A DNA stretch of 64,000 bases from Limonium bicolor. Its lineage: Eukaryota > Streptophyta > Magnoliopsida > Caryophyllales > Plumbaginaceae. Position numbers and translations under genes: made by a program. The stretch spans positions 173,109,339 to 173,173,338 of the forward strand of contig CM041780.1 in assembly GCA_023374045.1 (NCBI GenBank). The letters are read 5' to 3'. Under the pieces are notes generated by a model. It was not told the DNA's origin. It made no database searches and saw only the letters and a list, made by a program, of their open reading frames with translations. This document shows, in pieces, positions 22,472-34,938 of this stretch; the stretch's first letter is position 1, and every line of letters starts with the position of its first letter.

Positions 22472-25400
22472 TGTAACACCGCAACTGCTAAACCTGAACC
22501 ATCACATAACAAACCTGCAACAATATTACAACACAGCGGAAAAATACTACAAGTTGGTGTTACCGCCGTTAGTCACCCACGTGACTAACTAGGCTTATTC
22601 CAGTCTCAAGCTACGGTCTGACGGACCCGAGTGTACCGAACGTAAGTGCGTACAAAGTCTTAAAACAAAATACAATACCGAGTTCAAAGTATCTCTCCTA
22701 TTATTACAACTTACTACCATTGTTTATGAAACGAGTGTACAGGCACACTTCGTAATGCAAATTAAACCCTTAGTGCTCTACCCACTCCTACTCTTAGGTT
22801 GGGTCCTCGTCTGGCACCTACCTGCAAAGTTTAAATCACAGGCCCCAAGGGGCTCATACAAAATAATAATAAGAAGTACGATAACAAACAACACACCCAT
22901 GTGAAACATTCACAGCTCAAATAAATCGAACGTCGTAATGGACGCTCATTAATGAGTAAGTTAGATCCCTAACTCCTGAGGCCTGAGAATTGTTTAGTTC
23001 TCGTGTTTGACCATATCTTATAAGTGTCAACCATTCTCCTATTAGAATTGGTTGTTCTCTAACTGAGCTGTTTATTTTTGTCGGGTCAAAGTAACCCTAG
23101 CCAATGAGTTGTTAGCTCCATTGGTTTAATAAACACTAATTCTTAAGTTATGAGGGGTGTAGGCTTGACCCTCCCGCGCCTCCTGAATTTGTCTCCCACC
23201 TCGAACTGTTCACTCGAGCTGGTCGGGTCAGTTTGTCGACCCTAGGCGACAAGTCGTAGACGAGCCATATGCGGAAGACAGATCTGATACAGATGCCGAC
23301 CTCCTATCCTAAACATGCATGACCGGAGTCAGTCCCGGATTCCTCTCCTCACAAGTTCCAGTTAGTTGAAGTCTCATTGACAATTGTTTAGTTAAACCTC
23401 TCTCGGTATTAACCTACTAACAACTTGGAGTATTTATAACCTTGTACAATTGTTACTAAACATAGTTAATGAACAAGCTCTGAATCAAGTCATGTTAGTG
23501 TGAAATGGACACACAATAACAATACAGTAAATCGGCTTAATCCTGTTTGGTCGTATCACAATAACACATAGCACACTAACCGAGGTAGACCCCGTTAGCA
23601 AACAAGCTACAAGAATCCCATACCTTAGCCTACCGACGTTCGTCCACTCCCAGATGACGTCTCGACTATTCTGGTCACCTTACTCCGCTCCTATAGTTCA
23701 TTAGGACGGCGTGGTTAAATAACTTAATTTTCGTATTTTCACTATTCACCATATTTTACTATTCACGTATACGTCTCATATTTGACTATTCTTAAATACG
23801 TAGTTACTATTCATGTATACGTATTTACTATTCATGTATACGTATTTACTATTCATGTATACGTATTTACTATTCATGTATACGTATTTACTATTCATGT
23901 ATACGTATTTACTATTCATGTATATGTATACTATTCACGTATACGAGTACTATTCATGTACACTAAAAATTTTCGTATACGTCCGTATGATACTCCGTAT
24001 CATACGTATTTATTTCTTTTTCTAATATAACTTGTACTTTCATTAGAAATACCTTAAGTATTGATTTCTCCTATACTTGTTAAATTACGGGTATACCCCT
24101 CGTATACCTTAAGTTATATACGGGTCTCGTTTAACCCCGTCTTAACTTTGTTTCTTTTACAACTTGTTTCTAAATTCTTTATTTAATTTCCTTAACCTTC
24201 TAAACACATAAAAATGTGTTATTTACATTACTTACCCTTAGTTTTCTCTTAATCTCTATTTTATTCATAATAAGTTCTAAACTTGTTATTTTTATTTCTA
24301 ATTTCTTCCAAAGTCTTATTTAACTAATTTCTTTTATACTTTTGGTCAATTACCAAAATATACCCAAGTTTGACCAGTCTTTTATGGTCAAACCCCCTAA
24401 CTTTCCATAATTTCAATATTACCCCTAAAGTTAATTTAACTTAACTTTTTATTCCTTTATCCTTTTAATATCTAATCTTTTGCTACAAATTTTATTCTAG
24501 CTCCTCTAAACATTTTACAAACTGTCATTGACCAAGTTGACCATGTTTGACGAGGGAAATTACCATTTTACCCTTGTTGTGGTCTTTTCTTTTATCCTAA
24601 CTCATTTATTAACCAATTTAACTCTAATTAATTTCTAATTTTCGTAACTAATTTTCCTACAGATTTTTGAACATCAAAAATCTTTTTAAACATCTCTAAA
24701 TCACCAGATTTAATTATCTAAAGTTGTAGTATACATATACTATCTTTTATTAACTTTAAATATACCAAAAACCTTATAAATTCTAGTAATACTTATAAAC
24801 TCTTTATAAATTGTAAACTTAATTCTACAATTATTTTCTCATCACCAAAACTTCATAAAATTCATAATACTTCATATATATTTTCAGCAATTATAATATA
24901 TAGCTAAAAATTCTCAAATTTTACATATTACTCTTAAATATACTAATTCCTTTAATTTAACTTAGTTATATAATTTTCCTAACTCACATAAGTTCTCTTA
25001 ATTTTCGGCCACCCCATAAATTATAGTATATGAACTTTCTTATATATTATGATAGCTTATATTAAAGTTCATATCATAAGGGTTATAAATCTAATTTTAG
25101 ATTTACAAAATATTAACATTTTAGGTGCCAAAAATTAAATCTAACACCTAATAAATTCGGCAATAATAAACAAGGTATACAATATGTTAGATCATATATA
25201 GATCAATATTTAGAACCTTGAAATAGGTAGTTGTAGGATTTACCTTGTATATTAAACTTTTAGCTTAATATCTAAGCTTGAATTCCTTAGAAATTTTTCC
25301 AGCAATTTGCTAAAGGAATTGTCCCCAAAATTATACAATAAGATAAAGAATAAGATGGGTTAGTATCCCATGCCAATCGGATGTAACAAAAACCAAAGAA

Positions 25401-26420
25401 CAAGAAGTTTTCAAGAAGGAAATGTTTTACCTCAAGAATCAAAGGCACTTCTTCGTGGTTTTTCCTGAGAATATGGGAGCTCATGAGATATGATTGTAAA
25501 GCTCTTGAAAAGAGTATTCCAACGAGCTATCAAGCTTGTGATTTGGAGTTCGGACGAGAAAGTTATGATTTCTGCAAGGCAAGGTGTTCTTTAAGGCTCA
25601 AAACTAAGAACATTGGAATTGTTTTGTGTTGTTTCTTCAAAGAGAGGATGAGCTACGACCTTGGGAGCTCTCATATGACAGGTAAGAGTCTGTTTAATGA
25701 TTCACTAAGGGGACAAGATGATTTGGCAATTAAAGAAAGTCTTAGTAGTTGAAATAGTGAATTTAAAAGCATTTTGGAGCCTTGGTGAGTCACCCCATGT
25801 CGGCAGCCCTATGCCTCATTTGATCTGATTTTTCTTTCCTTGTATTTATGTAACATGTTATGTATTAAACGCGTTCATAACTACTTATACCATGTGTTAG
25901 GTATGTTACATAGCCAAAAATGCCTTAAAACACATTTTATGTGCTTCCGGGTTCACATTGATTATGCAATTTGTTTTGGCTAGTTTAAATGTGTTCTTAG
26001 TACATTTACAACCTTTAGATACTTTGTTCGTGAAATAGCATGTTGCTCATTCCAATTTAAACCAAGTCGTTTAGTGGTTTCTCCTTGACTTTCGTCAGTT
26101 TAGTACCTGTTTTTGTGTGGACTTGTATACTTGTTTTATGTGTATACGTAATGGTTCATATGACCATTTTATTGTTGTTCCCTTATTTCTTATTGGTATT
26201 TAGGCTCATTAGCCTTTTAGTTCCATGTATAAATGCTTAAGGCACATTTTTCCTTAAAGCACATTTTTGTGCTCTAAGGTGCGTTTTCGGTTTAAACGCT
26301 TAAGGCATGTTTTTGTGTACATTGTTTTTTAACTCTTTTCTAATGTTTCTAAGGCATGTTATAGCCTTAGTATAATATAATTAGATAGTTCATCAATATA
26401 TTAAGGTTTGGGGTATTTCA
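22472..26420 (-). repeat. 5' LTR of the gypsy element (3.95 kb)
   Basis: TGTAACACC at 22472 to GGGTATTTCA at 26420 on the + strand, i.e. TGAAATACCC ... GGTGTTACA in element orientation. It contains the terminal palindrome (22568-22589), a gcccctTggggc-type stem near 22843, a TTTGCAG acceptor near 22822, GGTAAA donors near 25430 and 25243, and a 21-bp repeat array (23770-23965). The two ORFs at 23782-24030 are products of that array. An ORF at 25483-25752 has no recognisable domain. The middle (24000-25000) is AT-rich with nothing else recognised. Confidence 0.85.
23770..23965. repeat. 21-bp tandem repeat, about 7 copies
   Basis: Units read tttactattcatgtatacgta, with degenerate copies at both edges. 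The embedded gtatac is palindromic. It occupies the same relative place (about 2.5 kb from the LTR 5' end) as the hairpin arrays of the related LTRs. Confidence 0.9.
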
Positions 26421-27535
26421 GTTATCAAGACTTATATGACATCAGCGGTGTGGGTCGCAGTCCAGTCTCAGTCAAACAATCATATTTTGGTGTTATACAA
26501 GACATCTAGGTATTGGAATACAACAACTACGAAATGTGTGTTTTCCAGTGTAACTGGGTTGACAACATTCATGGCTACCGTGAGGAGGAGCAAGGTATGA
26601 AACTAGTTGAACTGTCTAGAGCTACTCCTATGGTTAAGCCATTCGTTGTTGGGACGAAGGTTAAGAGATATTTTATGTAACTGATCCCTACAATCCTAGA
26701 TGGTCTGTGGTGCTTAAAGGGAGAAGATGAATAGTTGGTGTGGATGGTGTGATTTATGAGGATGAGTATGACGCAGAAGATGAACCTCTAATTGTTCCTA
26801 TTTCATTGGAAGAGGATGAGGTCACTGGTTATCGTGAGAATATACGATCAAATCATAAGGAGGGAATGTGTTGAGAAATAATGGTGTATGTAAGTTATTA
26901 TGTAATGCATGTTTATGACCATTATTAAATTTCGTGTATTTTTTGTGTCATTATCTAATGCTTAATTTTATTTCCGGTTTTGCAGGCATAGCTGAAGAGT
27001 TCGAGTTATTTTGCCACGAGTTAGAAAATGATCAGCAAATGGTACCAGTTCCTTCTACCAGTGCCGCTACTGTTGCTAGCCCTTCTACATCAGCCGCTAT
27101 TGTTGTTGGCCCTTCTACAGCTACCACTACTACTGTTGCCGCGTTCATGAGTGCACCTTCTACGAGTGCTACTCAGAGACCCAGAGGTAGAGGCCCGACC
27201 CATGGCTAAAGCTACAGAAACTGGATGAGATCAATCTTATCTGGGACCGGTATGGGAGGTATTATGGGGGCAGCAGGTCAGAGTTCGCTAGTATGCTAGG
27301 GACTCTGTCCAGATCACATTGCTCCATCAACCACACATGACCATAAGTCCCGAAAGAAGTTAAGGAGACCATCTAGAAGAAGGTGTAAGAACGGTACAAG
27401 ATCCCAGAAGAAGTGAAGAAGACCGTTCTTTCTGCGGTGGGCGGCAAAGCTAAATCATTCCGCCACAACTTGGTCAAGAACTGGATCAACAGGGTGCCCC
27501 CACACGAAGTGAGGGAAGAATTGGGCAAAGAAACA
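26421..27535 (+). pseudogene. CACTA fragment: DUF4216-like and Transposase_24-like segments
   Basis: Immediately right of the gypsy LTR, translation in shifting frames resembles the DUF4216 region of CACTA transposase proteins: CNWVDNIHGYREEEQGMKLV-like near 26550-26610, a YVTDPYNPRWSVVLKG-like segment near 26680-26725, and an acidic tail near 26750-26850. After an intron-like gap, an Ala/Ser/Thr-rich segment (26985-27170) leads into RGRGPTHG and KLQKLDEINLIWDRYG, then PKEVKETIWKKV-like and SFRHNLVKNWI near 27345-27490, as in plant Transposase_24 proteins. Strand and order match the TNP2 piece at 16395-17320, so both belong to one CACTA element opened by the gypsy insertion. The middle (end of the DDE region, DUF4218) is missing. 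Confidence 0.7.
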
Positions 27536-27544
27536 AGTTTAAAA

Positions 27545-29404
27545 GAGAGATTAAAACTGTAAAATGTTAAAGGTTAATGTATGGTCCGGGACTTAGTCCT
27601 TGGATAAAGTCCTGGACCACACAAGAAAAACTACCTAAAATCCATGTTTAGGTTGGTATGGGACCTAAGTCTTGTTAGAAGTCTCGATCCAGCACTAAAA
27701 ACCTGCTGAAAATGTGCTAGAACATTGGTCCGGGACTTAGTTAAGGATAAAGTCCCAGACCACACAAATTTTTATGCCGAAGGTTTGCTAGACAACCTGG
27801 TCCGGGACTTAAGATCCGGACCATGTCCCGGACCAGCCCTAAATTTGCACCGAAGGTTAGAAAATGAAGGGAAATGTGGGGGCTTGTTTGGTAATACTAT
27901 TATATGATTGTTAGGAGTTGTTTAGTGACATGTAATGGTCATTAGAAGTGTGAACAAGTGTAAGATATAATGAGAAATGATTAACTTACGAGGTTAAGTT
28001 TGAACTACAATGACTTAGTGGTTATTAGTCGAAAATCATTAGTGATTAAACAAACTAGGTTAATTAAAAGGAATTAACCACCCAATTCAGTGAATGTTAT
28101 ACGGTTTGAGTAAGTGGACTCCGGAGGAGAGTAGACAACCGACGACCAATGGTGAATGGTATGGTTTTCTTGTAGCTTGCTTGCTAACGAGGTGTTCCTC
28201 AGTTTGTGTGTTGTATGTTTATGTGTTAAGACTAAACAAGATAAATCATGGAACCGGTTACCGTATTTATTTGCGAGTTTGTAATATACTACCACGACTT
28301 ACCTTTGAGTTTACTTTCTCACAACGCTTAGTAAACAATTGTATGAGATTATGAATCACTCCCTATTATTGGTTGGTTAATACCCGAAAGAGGTTCAACT
28401 AACAAACATGTCTTGAGACTTCTACTAACTGGACTTGGGGTGAGGAATCTGGGACTGTCCAGTCACATGTGTTTGAAGGAAGAGGTCGGTATCTGTATCA
28501 GATCTGACTTCCATTGAGACTCGTCTTTGGGCTTGTCACCTAAAGTCGACAAATAGACTTGACCACCTCGAATTTCTGTTTGAGGTGGGAGGCAGATTAA
28601 GATGGTGCAGCGGGATCACCTAAATCCCAATTTAAGAAATATTGTTTGTTTAAACCAATGGAATTGATAGCTCATTGGCTAGGGTTACTTTTGACCCGAC
28701 AAAAATAAACAATGGACTAAGGTGTCAACTCAATCTAATTAAAGAACGGTTGACATATTGAGATAAGAGAGGACATGAGAAACTAAATGTTCTCAAACTT
28801 AAGGGGTTAAAAGCTAACTCACTTACTTAATGAACGTCCATTACGTCGTTCGATCTGTTTGAGCTATGATTATTTCATATGATTGTGTTGTGTGTTATCG
28901 TACTTCTTATTATTGTTTGTATGATAAATCAATTGCATGTATACGACAAAATAGTCGTGTGTAGCCCTGTTAGCTTATGGGTCGCACATTAATCATACCA
29001 GCGAAGGTGCTGAGCCCCTCGGGGCATCCATATTACTTTTCAGGTAATCGACAGAAGAAGACCCACCTTGAGAGTAGGAGCGGGTAGACTTGCTATGGGT
29101 TTTACTTTTGTATACGAGCTGTGTATGTACACTCGTTTGTCGATATTAGAGGTTGTTGTAAACTATGTTAGCATGTGAGATACTTGATACTCGTTATCTT
29201 TTGGTTAAGACTTTGTAAATACTTACGTTCGATATATTCGGGTCTATCAGGCCGTACGTAGCTAGAAACTGGGGATTTCGTATGCCTAGTTAGTCATGTG
29301 GGTGACTAACGGTAACACCGACTTGTAGAATATTTTCGCTGTGTTATTATATATATGCTTGGAGGCTTATGAGATAATCATGGTTTTAAGAGTTGGGTGT
29401 TATA
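27545..29404 (+). repeat. 5'-truncated long LTR of the same superfamily
   Basis: Matches the 3' half of the element 2 LTR: the segment at 28080-28200 resembles 15055-15170 (gtatggttttcttgtagc shared). The later signals follow in order: a gagcccctcggggc stem near 29007, a CAG acceptor at about 29043, and the palindrome at 29289-29310. It ends gggtgttata at 29404, a decayed TACA end. The left border falls directly on the CACTA Transposase_24 fragment. No primer site or 5' half is present. Confidence 0.7.
27575..27845 (+). repeat. hairpin repeat units in truncated LTR
   Basis: Three to four degenerate units of about 70-80 bp built around ggtccgggacttag and complementary aagtcc(t/c)ggacc arms. 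The placement in the LTR is equivalent to the arrays at 7775 and 14735, but the sequence differs. Confidence 0.6.
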
Positions 29405-30262
29405 GTTATGAGTTTTTTCCTTTGACTATTCTTATCGAATAATTGTGCATAAGATATATTCTTACCATTTATTAGTTTACATCTAATTGATAAATCTGGA
29501 AGCTATAATCATTTGAAAAAGATAAACTGATTCGTTGGAGTCGATTCCACGTATTCATTAGCCTTAGTTTTTGCGTATCAGCAATAATTTATAAATGCTT
29601 CCACTGATGATAAGAAACATATACATAACCTTCTATGATCGTTTTCATCACTATAATGGAAAAGATGGCACTAGCACCTATGTATCTTTTCATTTGACCA
29701 TTCTTACCAAATCATTGTGTATAAGAATATTTTCTTATCATTTATTAGTTTACGGAGCTTGACTAATTGGTAAATCTAAAGGCTATAAATGTTTGGAAAC
29801 GATAAACTGACTTGAAGGAGTCGATTTCCGTATTTATTAACCTTGGTTTTTACGTATCGACGATAATTTAAAAATACTTCCACTGATGATTAGAAACATC
29901 TACACTACCTTTTATAATCGTTTCCATCACAATTTTAAAAAAAGATGATTAATTGTTATATATCTTTTCTTTTGACAGTTCTTATCAAATCATTGTGTAT
30001 AAGAAAAATATTCTTACCATTTATTAGTTTATAGAGCTTGATTAATTGATAAACTTGAAGGCTTTAAACATTTGGAAACGATAAACTGAGTTGTTGAATT
30101 CGATTTTATGTATTCATTAACCTTGGGTTTGCATATCACCAATAATTTATAAATGCTTTCATTATGATTAGAAACATGCACACAAACTTCTATAATTGCT
30201 TTGTCATTATTAAAAAAAGATGATACTCATTAACGGTTATATATCTCTAACATGACAATTCT
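29405..30262. repeat. 279-bp tandem repeat, about 3 copies
   Basis: Copies begin near 29413, 29692 and 29971, with a fourth start near 30248. Each opens with a ttgac-attcttat-aat-attgtgtataag block and carries ttaccatttattagttta, gataaactga, a tcgatt block and cttccactgatgat-agaaacat. The copies are diverged by point changes and small indels. No coding capacity. Confidence 0.8.
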
Positions 30263-30679
30263 TTTCGAGTCATAGTGTCTGGTGTTTACATCACTTTTAA
30301 ATTTAGAAAAAATATAAATATTAGCTTAGTAGTTTTAATTTGTAATTTAAAAAATATATTATTCAGTTGATTAAAGCATATATTTTAAATTAATATATGC
30401 TCTATTTTTTTCATAGTTTACTGGAGAACCAGTTACAATGGCAATACTCTGGCATAGAGCCTCTCTCGCCAGACATAGAAAAAGGAGATTACAAAAGCAT
30501 ATCTAATATAAAGGAGATGACACAATTTGCAACGAAGATAACACGGGATGAAAGAATTAGAAGTTGTAAGTCCTGACATAGGTTTGAGATCAAACAGAAA
30601 TCACTACTGAGCTCCATGGATGAGGGTTGTTCCGCCTTGTCTCCGTTTGCTGGGACAATAGAAAAACTTCTCTCCATCT
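30263..30679. other. AT-rich stretch, no gene recognised
   Basis: 30263-30420 is AT-rich with an attaatatatgc/gcatatattttaa inverted repeat near 30375-30405. The more balanced part from 30420 may be the tail of the LINE ORF1 remnant on the minus strand, but I see no motif in it. Confidence 0.4.
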
Positions 30680-32160
30680 ATCTAATGTGGGGAATTCTGA
30701 ACATGTTGATGACAGGGATGTGAATTTTTCGCTCTAGCTTTGGGCACTGGTCGGGGGAGCTTGCAAGCGCTTCCTCTTGTCAGCGGAGATGGTTTCGTGA
30801 ACTGTTTAGCGGATGGCTTATCCCGGGCTAGATTACTACGCTTAAGGATACAGCTATAGTTTTGCAAAGAGGATTTAGGGTGAGGATAATGACAGCCAAG
30901 CCTACGGCCAAAATCAAGACAGCCTTGGGCTTCAACAAGGGTAGGACTGGGAGGAGAGGAGGATGAGGCATTAGAAAGAGATGGACTGAAATTTGTTGAC
31001 AAGCTATCAGTAGAAAGAACAATTTCCAAATTAATATCTGGGATTTGCGAAGCGGGACCAGAAAAAGGGGGGGTGGGGGGATCGCCCGGCAAACGAAAAG
31101 GAAGGGAGCTGTTGATTGGGGTACGAGGTGAATTGAGAGATTGCGAGGGGTGGGAAAGAGGGGAGTACGAATATCGGAAAGAGAGGGCGAGAGAGGATTA
31201 ATTGAGGGGGTGGTTAGACTGGAAGGAGAGCAGGGGACATAATCATTATGCTCCTCTTCTCTTTGGCTGCACGGGACATTGGAAAGGGAGGAGTCAGGAA
31301 GCGGTAAAGCAGAAGTCTCTAGGGAATTAGAGATATATGTGACTGGGGTTGAGGTAGTAATTGACGCTTGTCTCTGTAGCCGCAGGAAATTAAAATTCAG
31401 AAAATATTGGGATAAGAAAAGAGAAGGCTAATTTGTCGGGGGATGTTGTTTAGGGTTTCTAGAGAGTTAATTGTGGCCATAAAAAATAACAAGTCTTTGC
31501 CATTATCCATGCCATAAACAACAAACTCTGGGAAGGCGCTTAACTTCTCCTGCCTTTTCATTAATTGAGTGCGCCGAAATGTTTCTGTTTGGTTGCAGGG
31601 GACTGAGGGGTCACTACCTATCCTGGGCCTTGCCGGACGTGTCGTCAAACTCATCGTTTGGATGGATCAGACCTCCATGTCGGTTGCGCCGTGCTCCTCC
31701 ACCACTGGAGTCATCGGCTTCTGGGCATCAGGATTTTGCTGATCGCTACACTGGCCGTGTTGCGACAAATCCTCGGACCAATACTCGATTATTCCGACTT
31801 TGCAAACAGCTCCTTCAACTTCGACTGAAATCTCCTTGTTGATAATGGATCTACTTTCAGTTTCAAGGAGAGCATGAGCTTCAAGGAACTGTGGCAATGT
31901 TTGCATGTCTGATTCAATCCTGATAACTCTCCCCAGATGTTTTGTGATCGCGTGAACCGCATTTGCAGACCAGGCCTGCAAGGGGATTCCCCTGGTGGCT
32001 ATGTTAGCGTTCCTGGTCGCAAGTTGATCAGCTGGCTCCCAAAGCTTTTTTGTCCATCTCAGATCTTTGCCAGTGTTCAAGGATATGAAAGCCTCGCTTG
32101 CTCATGTGATTCGAAGACCACAAGGAATTTCGATTCTGAGAGGCATATTGATTCTACCGC
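30680..32160 (-). pseudogene. LINE ORF1-like (DUF4283/RRM) remnant
   Basis: Minus-strand translation across frames gives FLVVFESHEQARLS near 32095-32135, then RWTKKLWEPADQLATRN, GIPLQAWSANAVHAITKHLG and IESDMQTLPQFLEAHALLE (32080-31870), then EVEGAVCKVGIIEYWSEDL. This order (nucleotide-binding fold, a W-x-GIPLxAW segment, EGxxxxVxIxE) is typical of the ORF1 or gag-like protein of plant L1-type LINEs. A Ser/Pro-rich C-terminal region (31092-30682) fits the same protein. Frameshifts separate the parts, no cysteine knuckle is evident, and the ORF2 endonuclease and RT are not seen. The family protein binds element RNA. Confidence 0.6.
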
Positions 32161-32420
32161 ACATTTCTCCCCTGTTTGGATATTTACATATATAGTAAAA
32201 GATATTTTAATATTTAAATAACTATTTTACAATAATCACATATATGTATATATAGCCATGTAAAATGCTTTGTACAATTGATAAATTATTTGAAATCTTT
32301 ATAAAAGGAAAACAAATATAAAAATACCATATACCTCGGTCTTCCCTGCTGCATAAAAAAAAATCATACACCTCGGCCTTCCCTGGTGCATAAAAAAAGG
32401 GAAAATTACATTCCCCACCC
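32161..32420. other. no gene recognised; short repeated phrase
   Basis: AT-rich. Two copies of a cctcggccttccctg-tgcataaaaaaa phrase occur at about 32335-32360 and 32371-32398, just before the foldback element. Nothing else recognised. Confidence 0.4.
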
Positions 32421-32925
32421 ATAACGTTTGGCGAAATTACACACCCCACCCACGAGGTTTCAAAAATTACTTTACCCACCCATGTGGTTTCCGCTGTTTT
32501 ACATCCAACAACTTTTCTAATATTTGATCAACTTAAAAAATGGTTAAATGTTATCCAAAATTGATGAAACTTTACATGAATGATGCTAAGGTGTTATATT
32601 TTTGTCCAATACCAAATCCAAAGTTTTTTAAGGTCATATATGACTTGTGGGACCCAATGAAAATACTTTCACATGTCACATGTTTCATTGGGTCCCACGG
32701 ATCTCATATGAGCTTAAAAAACTTTGGATTTCACGTCAGATCAAAATTTAACACCTTAGCATCGACCATGTAAAGTTTCATCAATTTTGGATAACATTTA
32801 ACCATCTTTTAAGTTGATCAAATATTAGAAAAGTTGTTGGATGTAAAATAGCGGAAACCACATGGGTAGGCAAAGTAATTTGTAAAACCTCTTGGATGGG
32901 GTGTGTAATTTCACCAAACGTCATG
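32421..32925. mobile_element. foldback MITE, about 500 bp
   Basis: A near-perfect inverted repeat over its whole length, centred at about 32672.5. The left arm starts acgtttggcgaaattacaca (32424) and the right arm ends ggtgtgtaatttcaccaaacgt (32921). The central arms gtgggacccaatgaaa / tttcattgggtcccac leave a loop of about 20 bases. Arms of about 240 bp pair with scattered mismatches. No coding capacity. No clean target-site duplication is visible, so the superfamily is uncertain (Mutator-like foldback is one option). Confidence 0.8.
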
Positions 32926-33245
32926 ATTAGAGCAAGATGATTCGGTCGTGCGACAGATAATTGGTCTCCATCACCAAATTCACTCCCGTTGAAAAGGGTT
33001 GGATCGTCACCGGCAAGACGATTCAGCATCAGGCGGCCGGTTCTCCTTGCTAGTTGTGTAGCCGGATGGTGTGCAAGGCATGTTCATGTGATCCAGGTGT
33101 TCCATATCCATAACTCACGTGGTTATTTTGACGACGTCTTATATTTTATAGTCCGTAGTTTGTTAGTTTAGCTGTGTTGCTTTGTTCTTTAGAATGTTTA
33201 GTCTTTTTTACCTATTAGTAGTTAAAGGTTTAGTGATGTGCATAG
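32926..33245. other. unassigned low-copy-looking segment
   Basis: More balanced base composition than its surroundings. An open frame on each strand (32989-33171 plus, 33029-32781 minus) shows no recognisable domain. With 34007-34190 it forms the sequence interrupted by the hAT-type element. Confidence 0.35.
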
Positions 33246-34006
33246 CAGGGGCGGAACCACATCATTTCTAATATATTGGATCACTATTATTATTGAAGCA
33301 GCTAAATTATAATAGTAATAATTAGTATAAACTCTAAAATTTGTTTTTTTAAAGAAAAACATAAAAATATAATTAGTTAGTATGATATTGCTCAAACTTT
33401 AAACAATAGATAATTTTTTTATAATTGGACAAAACTAGTTATATTTGTATTTTAATTATATAAAGAAATATACACATTTGTAAAAAAATTGATCAAAATT
33501 CAAAAATTCAACAAATTAGAATAAAGGTTTTAGATTTATAAAATAAATTTCTAAAACTAATAATAGAGAATAAACATTAGAGATTGGTATTTGTAAGTGT
33601 TACCGTTGTTAAGGAAGCACAATCAGTATCTCTTCCAATGCTGCTTCTAAAAACTCAGAAAAACCTATGGATATCTACTTATAATGATTGCAAATTTGAT
33701 GAGTAATTCTAGGGTGGCTTAAGTATTTATGAAGGAGGAAGAACAAAAAAGAGAGATAAAAAATAAAGAAAAATAAATTGAAAACAACTGTTGATTATGG
33801 TGGGAAGGGAAAATATAACAAAATAAAATAACTATTTTAATTGAAGATGGGAAAAAATATGACTGAGATTATCTCTCGTCACTAGACTACTACAAACTAT
33901 ATAATATATGGGGTCATTTATATTATATACAAACATACAAATTAAAATCTTTGAAATTTAAAAAAAATGTGGGATCATGTCGTTTTACATCCACCCCTGA
34001 TGCATA
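33238..34006. mobile_element. non-autonomous hAT-type element with 8-bp duplication
   Basis: The element body spans 33246-33998 (753 bp). Left end caggggcgga, right end catccacccctg: imperfect terminal inverted repeats CAGGGG-GGA of the plant hAT type. Flanks gtgcatag (33238-33245) and atgcatag (33999-34006) agree at 7 of 8 positions, as expected for a hAT target-site duplication. The interior is AT-rich and non-coding. Confidence 0.75.
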
Positions 34007-34190
34007 GGTTTCTAGAGTTTGGTGATGACAATCAGACTTTCTAGCTACCCATGTCACGTCCCAATGAGATCAAACTTGATAGGGTGTATCCCTACTTCAA
34101 GGGCTTGGCTTGAGACCTGGTCTCACAAGCAATCCAGATTTTTCTGGATGTATTCTCATTGGTGGAATGCCTTTTTTTGCTTCAGGATTG
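34007..34190. other. unassigned flank
   Basis: Continuation of the sequence interrupted by the hAT element, up to the proposed left end of the MULE. No motif recognised. Confidence 0.3.
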
Positions 34191-34461
34191 TATAAAGGCT
34201 AATCATTTGCCTTTATCTAAAGGCTTAAATGTGAGCCCTTGGATTTAAATGATCTAATCCTATTCATTAATGTAATTTCCTTCTTAACTACAACTATCTC
34301 CTTCCTTCCCCACGTGACGCCTACGCACGTGACCATCCCGATCATCTTCTCCACTTCTCCTCTTCATTCTCTTCTCCTCTTCTATCTCTTTCTCTGTTTT
34401 TTCGTTGGCCAAAAACCAAACATAAGAGTGTATGCTGTACTGATTAATGGCATCCACAATA

Positions 34462-34484
34462 TCATCATCATCATCATCATCGTC
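34462..34484. repeat. (ATC)n microsatellite
   Basis: About seven atc/tca repeats upstream of the transposase gene. Confidence 0.8.
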
Positions 34485-34590
34485 AGATTTAGGGTTCATC
34501 TAAATGAGTGAGTTCTGACTCATTTCTAACCTCTCACTCTATATTTGTCACAAGCAATTCATGCTCACATTTCATTTCTAACCACTTCAA

Positions 34591-34938
34591 TTGCTCCAGA
34601 TCGAGAAGACAACTTCATTTGCTCCAGATCGAGAAGACAACTTCATTTGCTCCAGATCGAGAAGACAACTTCAATTGCGTACCAACACTTGTTATAGTCA
34701 TGTCTCCTTGCTTACCAACACTTGTTTGTACCGAACAGATTACACACAGCATAAGTCCAACACCGCTCATGTTTATCTCGTAAGAGTAGCAGAGTTTCAA
34801 CACGACACGGCTGCAGCAGACGTCACGAACACCCCTCAGGACAACTTCAATTGCTCCAGATGAGATGTAATATTACCAATTCGTTCTCCAGTTCACTTCA
34901 TTCTGCAGAAACAACTTCAATTGCTCCAGATCGAGAAG
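34591..34938. repeat. 28-bp tandem repeat in the transposase leader
   Basis: Three copies of ttgctccagatcgagaagac plus aacttcat (34591-34674), a partial copy near 34850, and another at 34917-34938 that runs into a GTAAAA donor-like site. Probably within the 5' untranslated leader of the MULE transposase. Confidence 0.7.

Larger units (their letters stand above)
17321..26420 (-). mobile_element. truncated Ty3/gypsy element carrying an AlkB exon
   Basis: Read on the minus strand: 5' LTR (26420-22472), tRNA-iMet primer site (22466), gag from 22245, two CCHC knuckles, an AlkB-like domain, protease, RT, RNase H and integrase, broken off at about 17321 inside the integrase core. The RT ([23 protein letters not shown]) resembles Del/Tekay-type chromoviruses. 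The rest of integrase, any chromodomain and the 3' LTR are missing, and CACTA sequence lies on both sides. It therefore inserted into a CACTA element and later lost its 3' end together with CACTA sequence. Stops and frameshifts show it is dead. Its LTR ends and primer region match the LARDs, making its family their likely helper. Confidence 0.85.

Noticed and set aside
23782..24030. Two Tyr/Phe-rich ORFs (TIHVYVF, LLFMYTY repeats)
   Set aside because: Pure products of the 21-bp tandem repeat inside an LTR.
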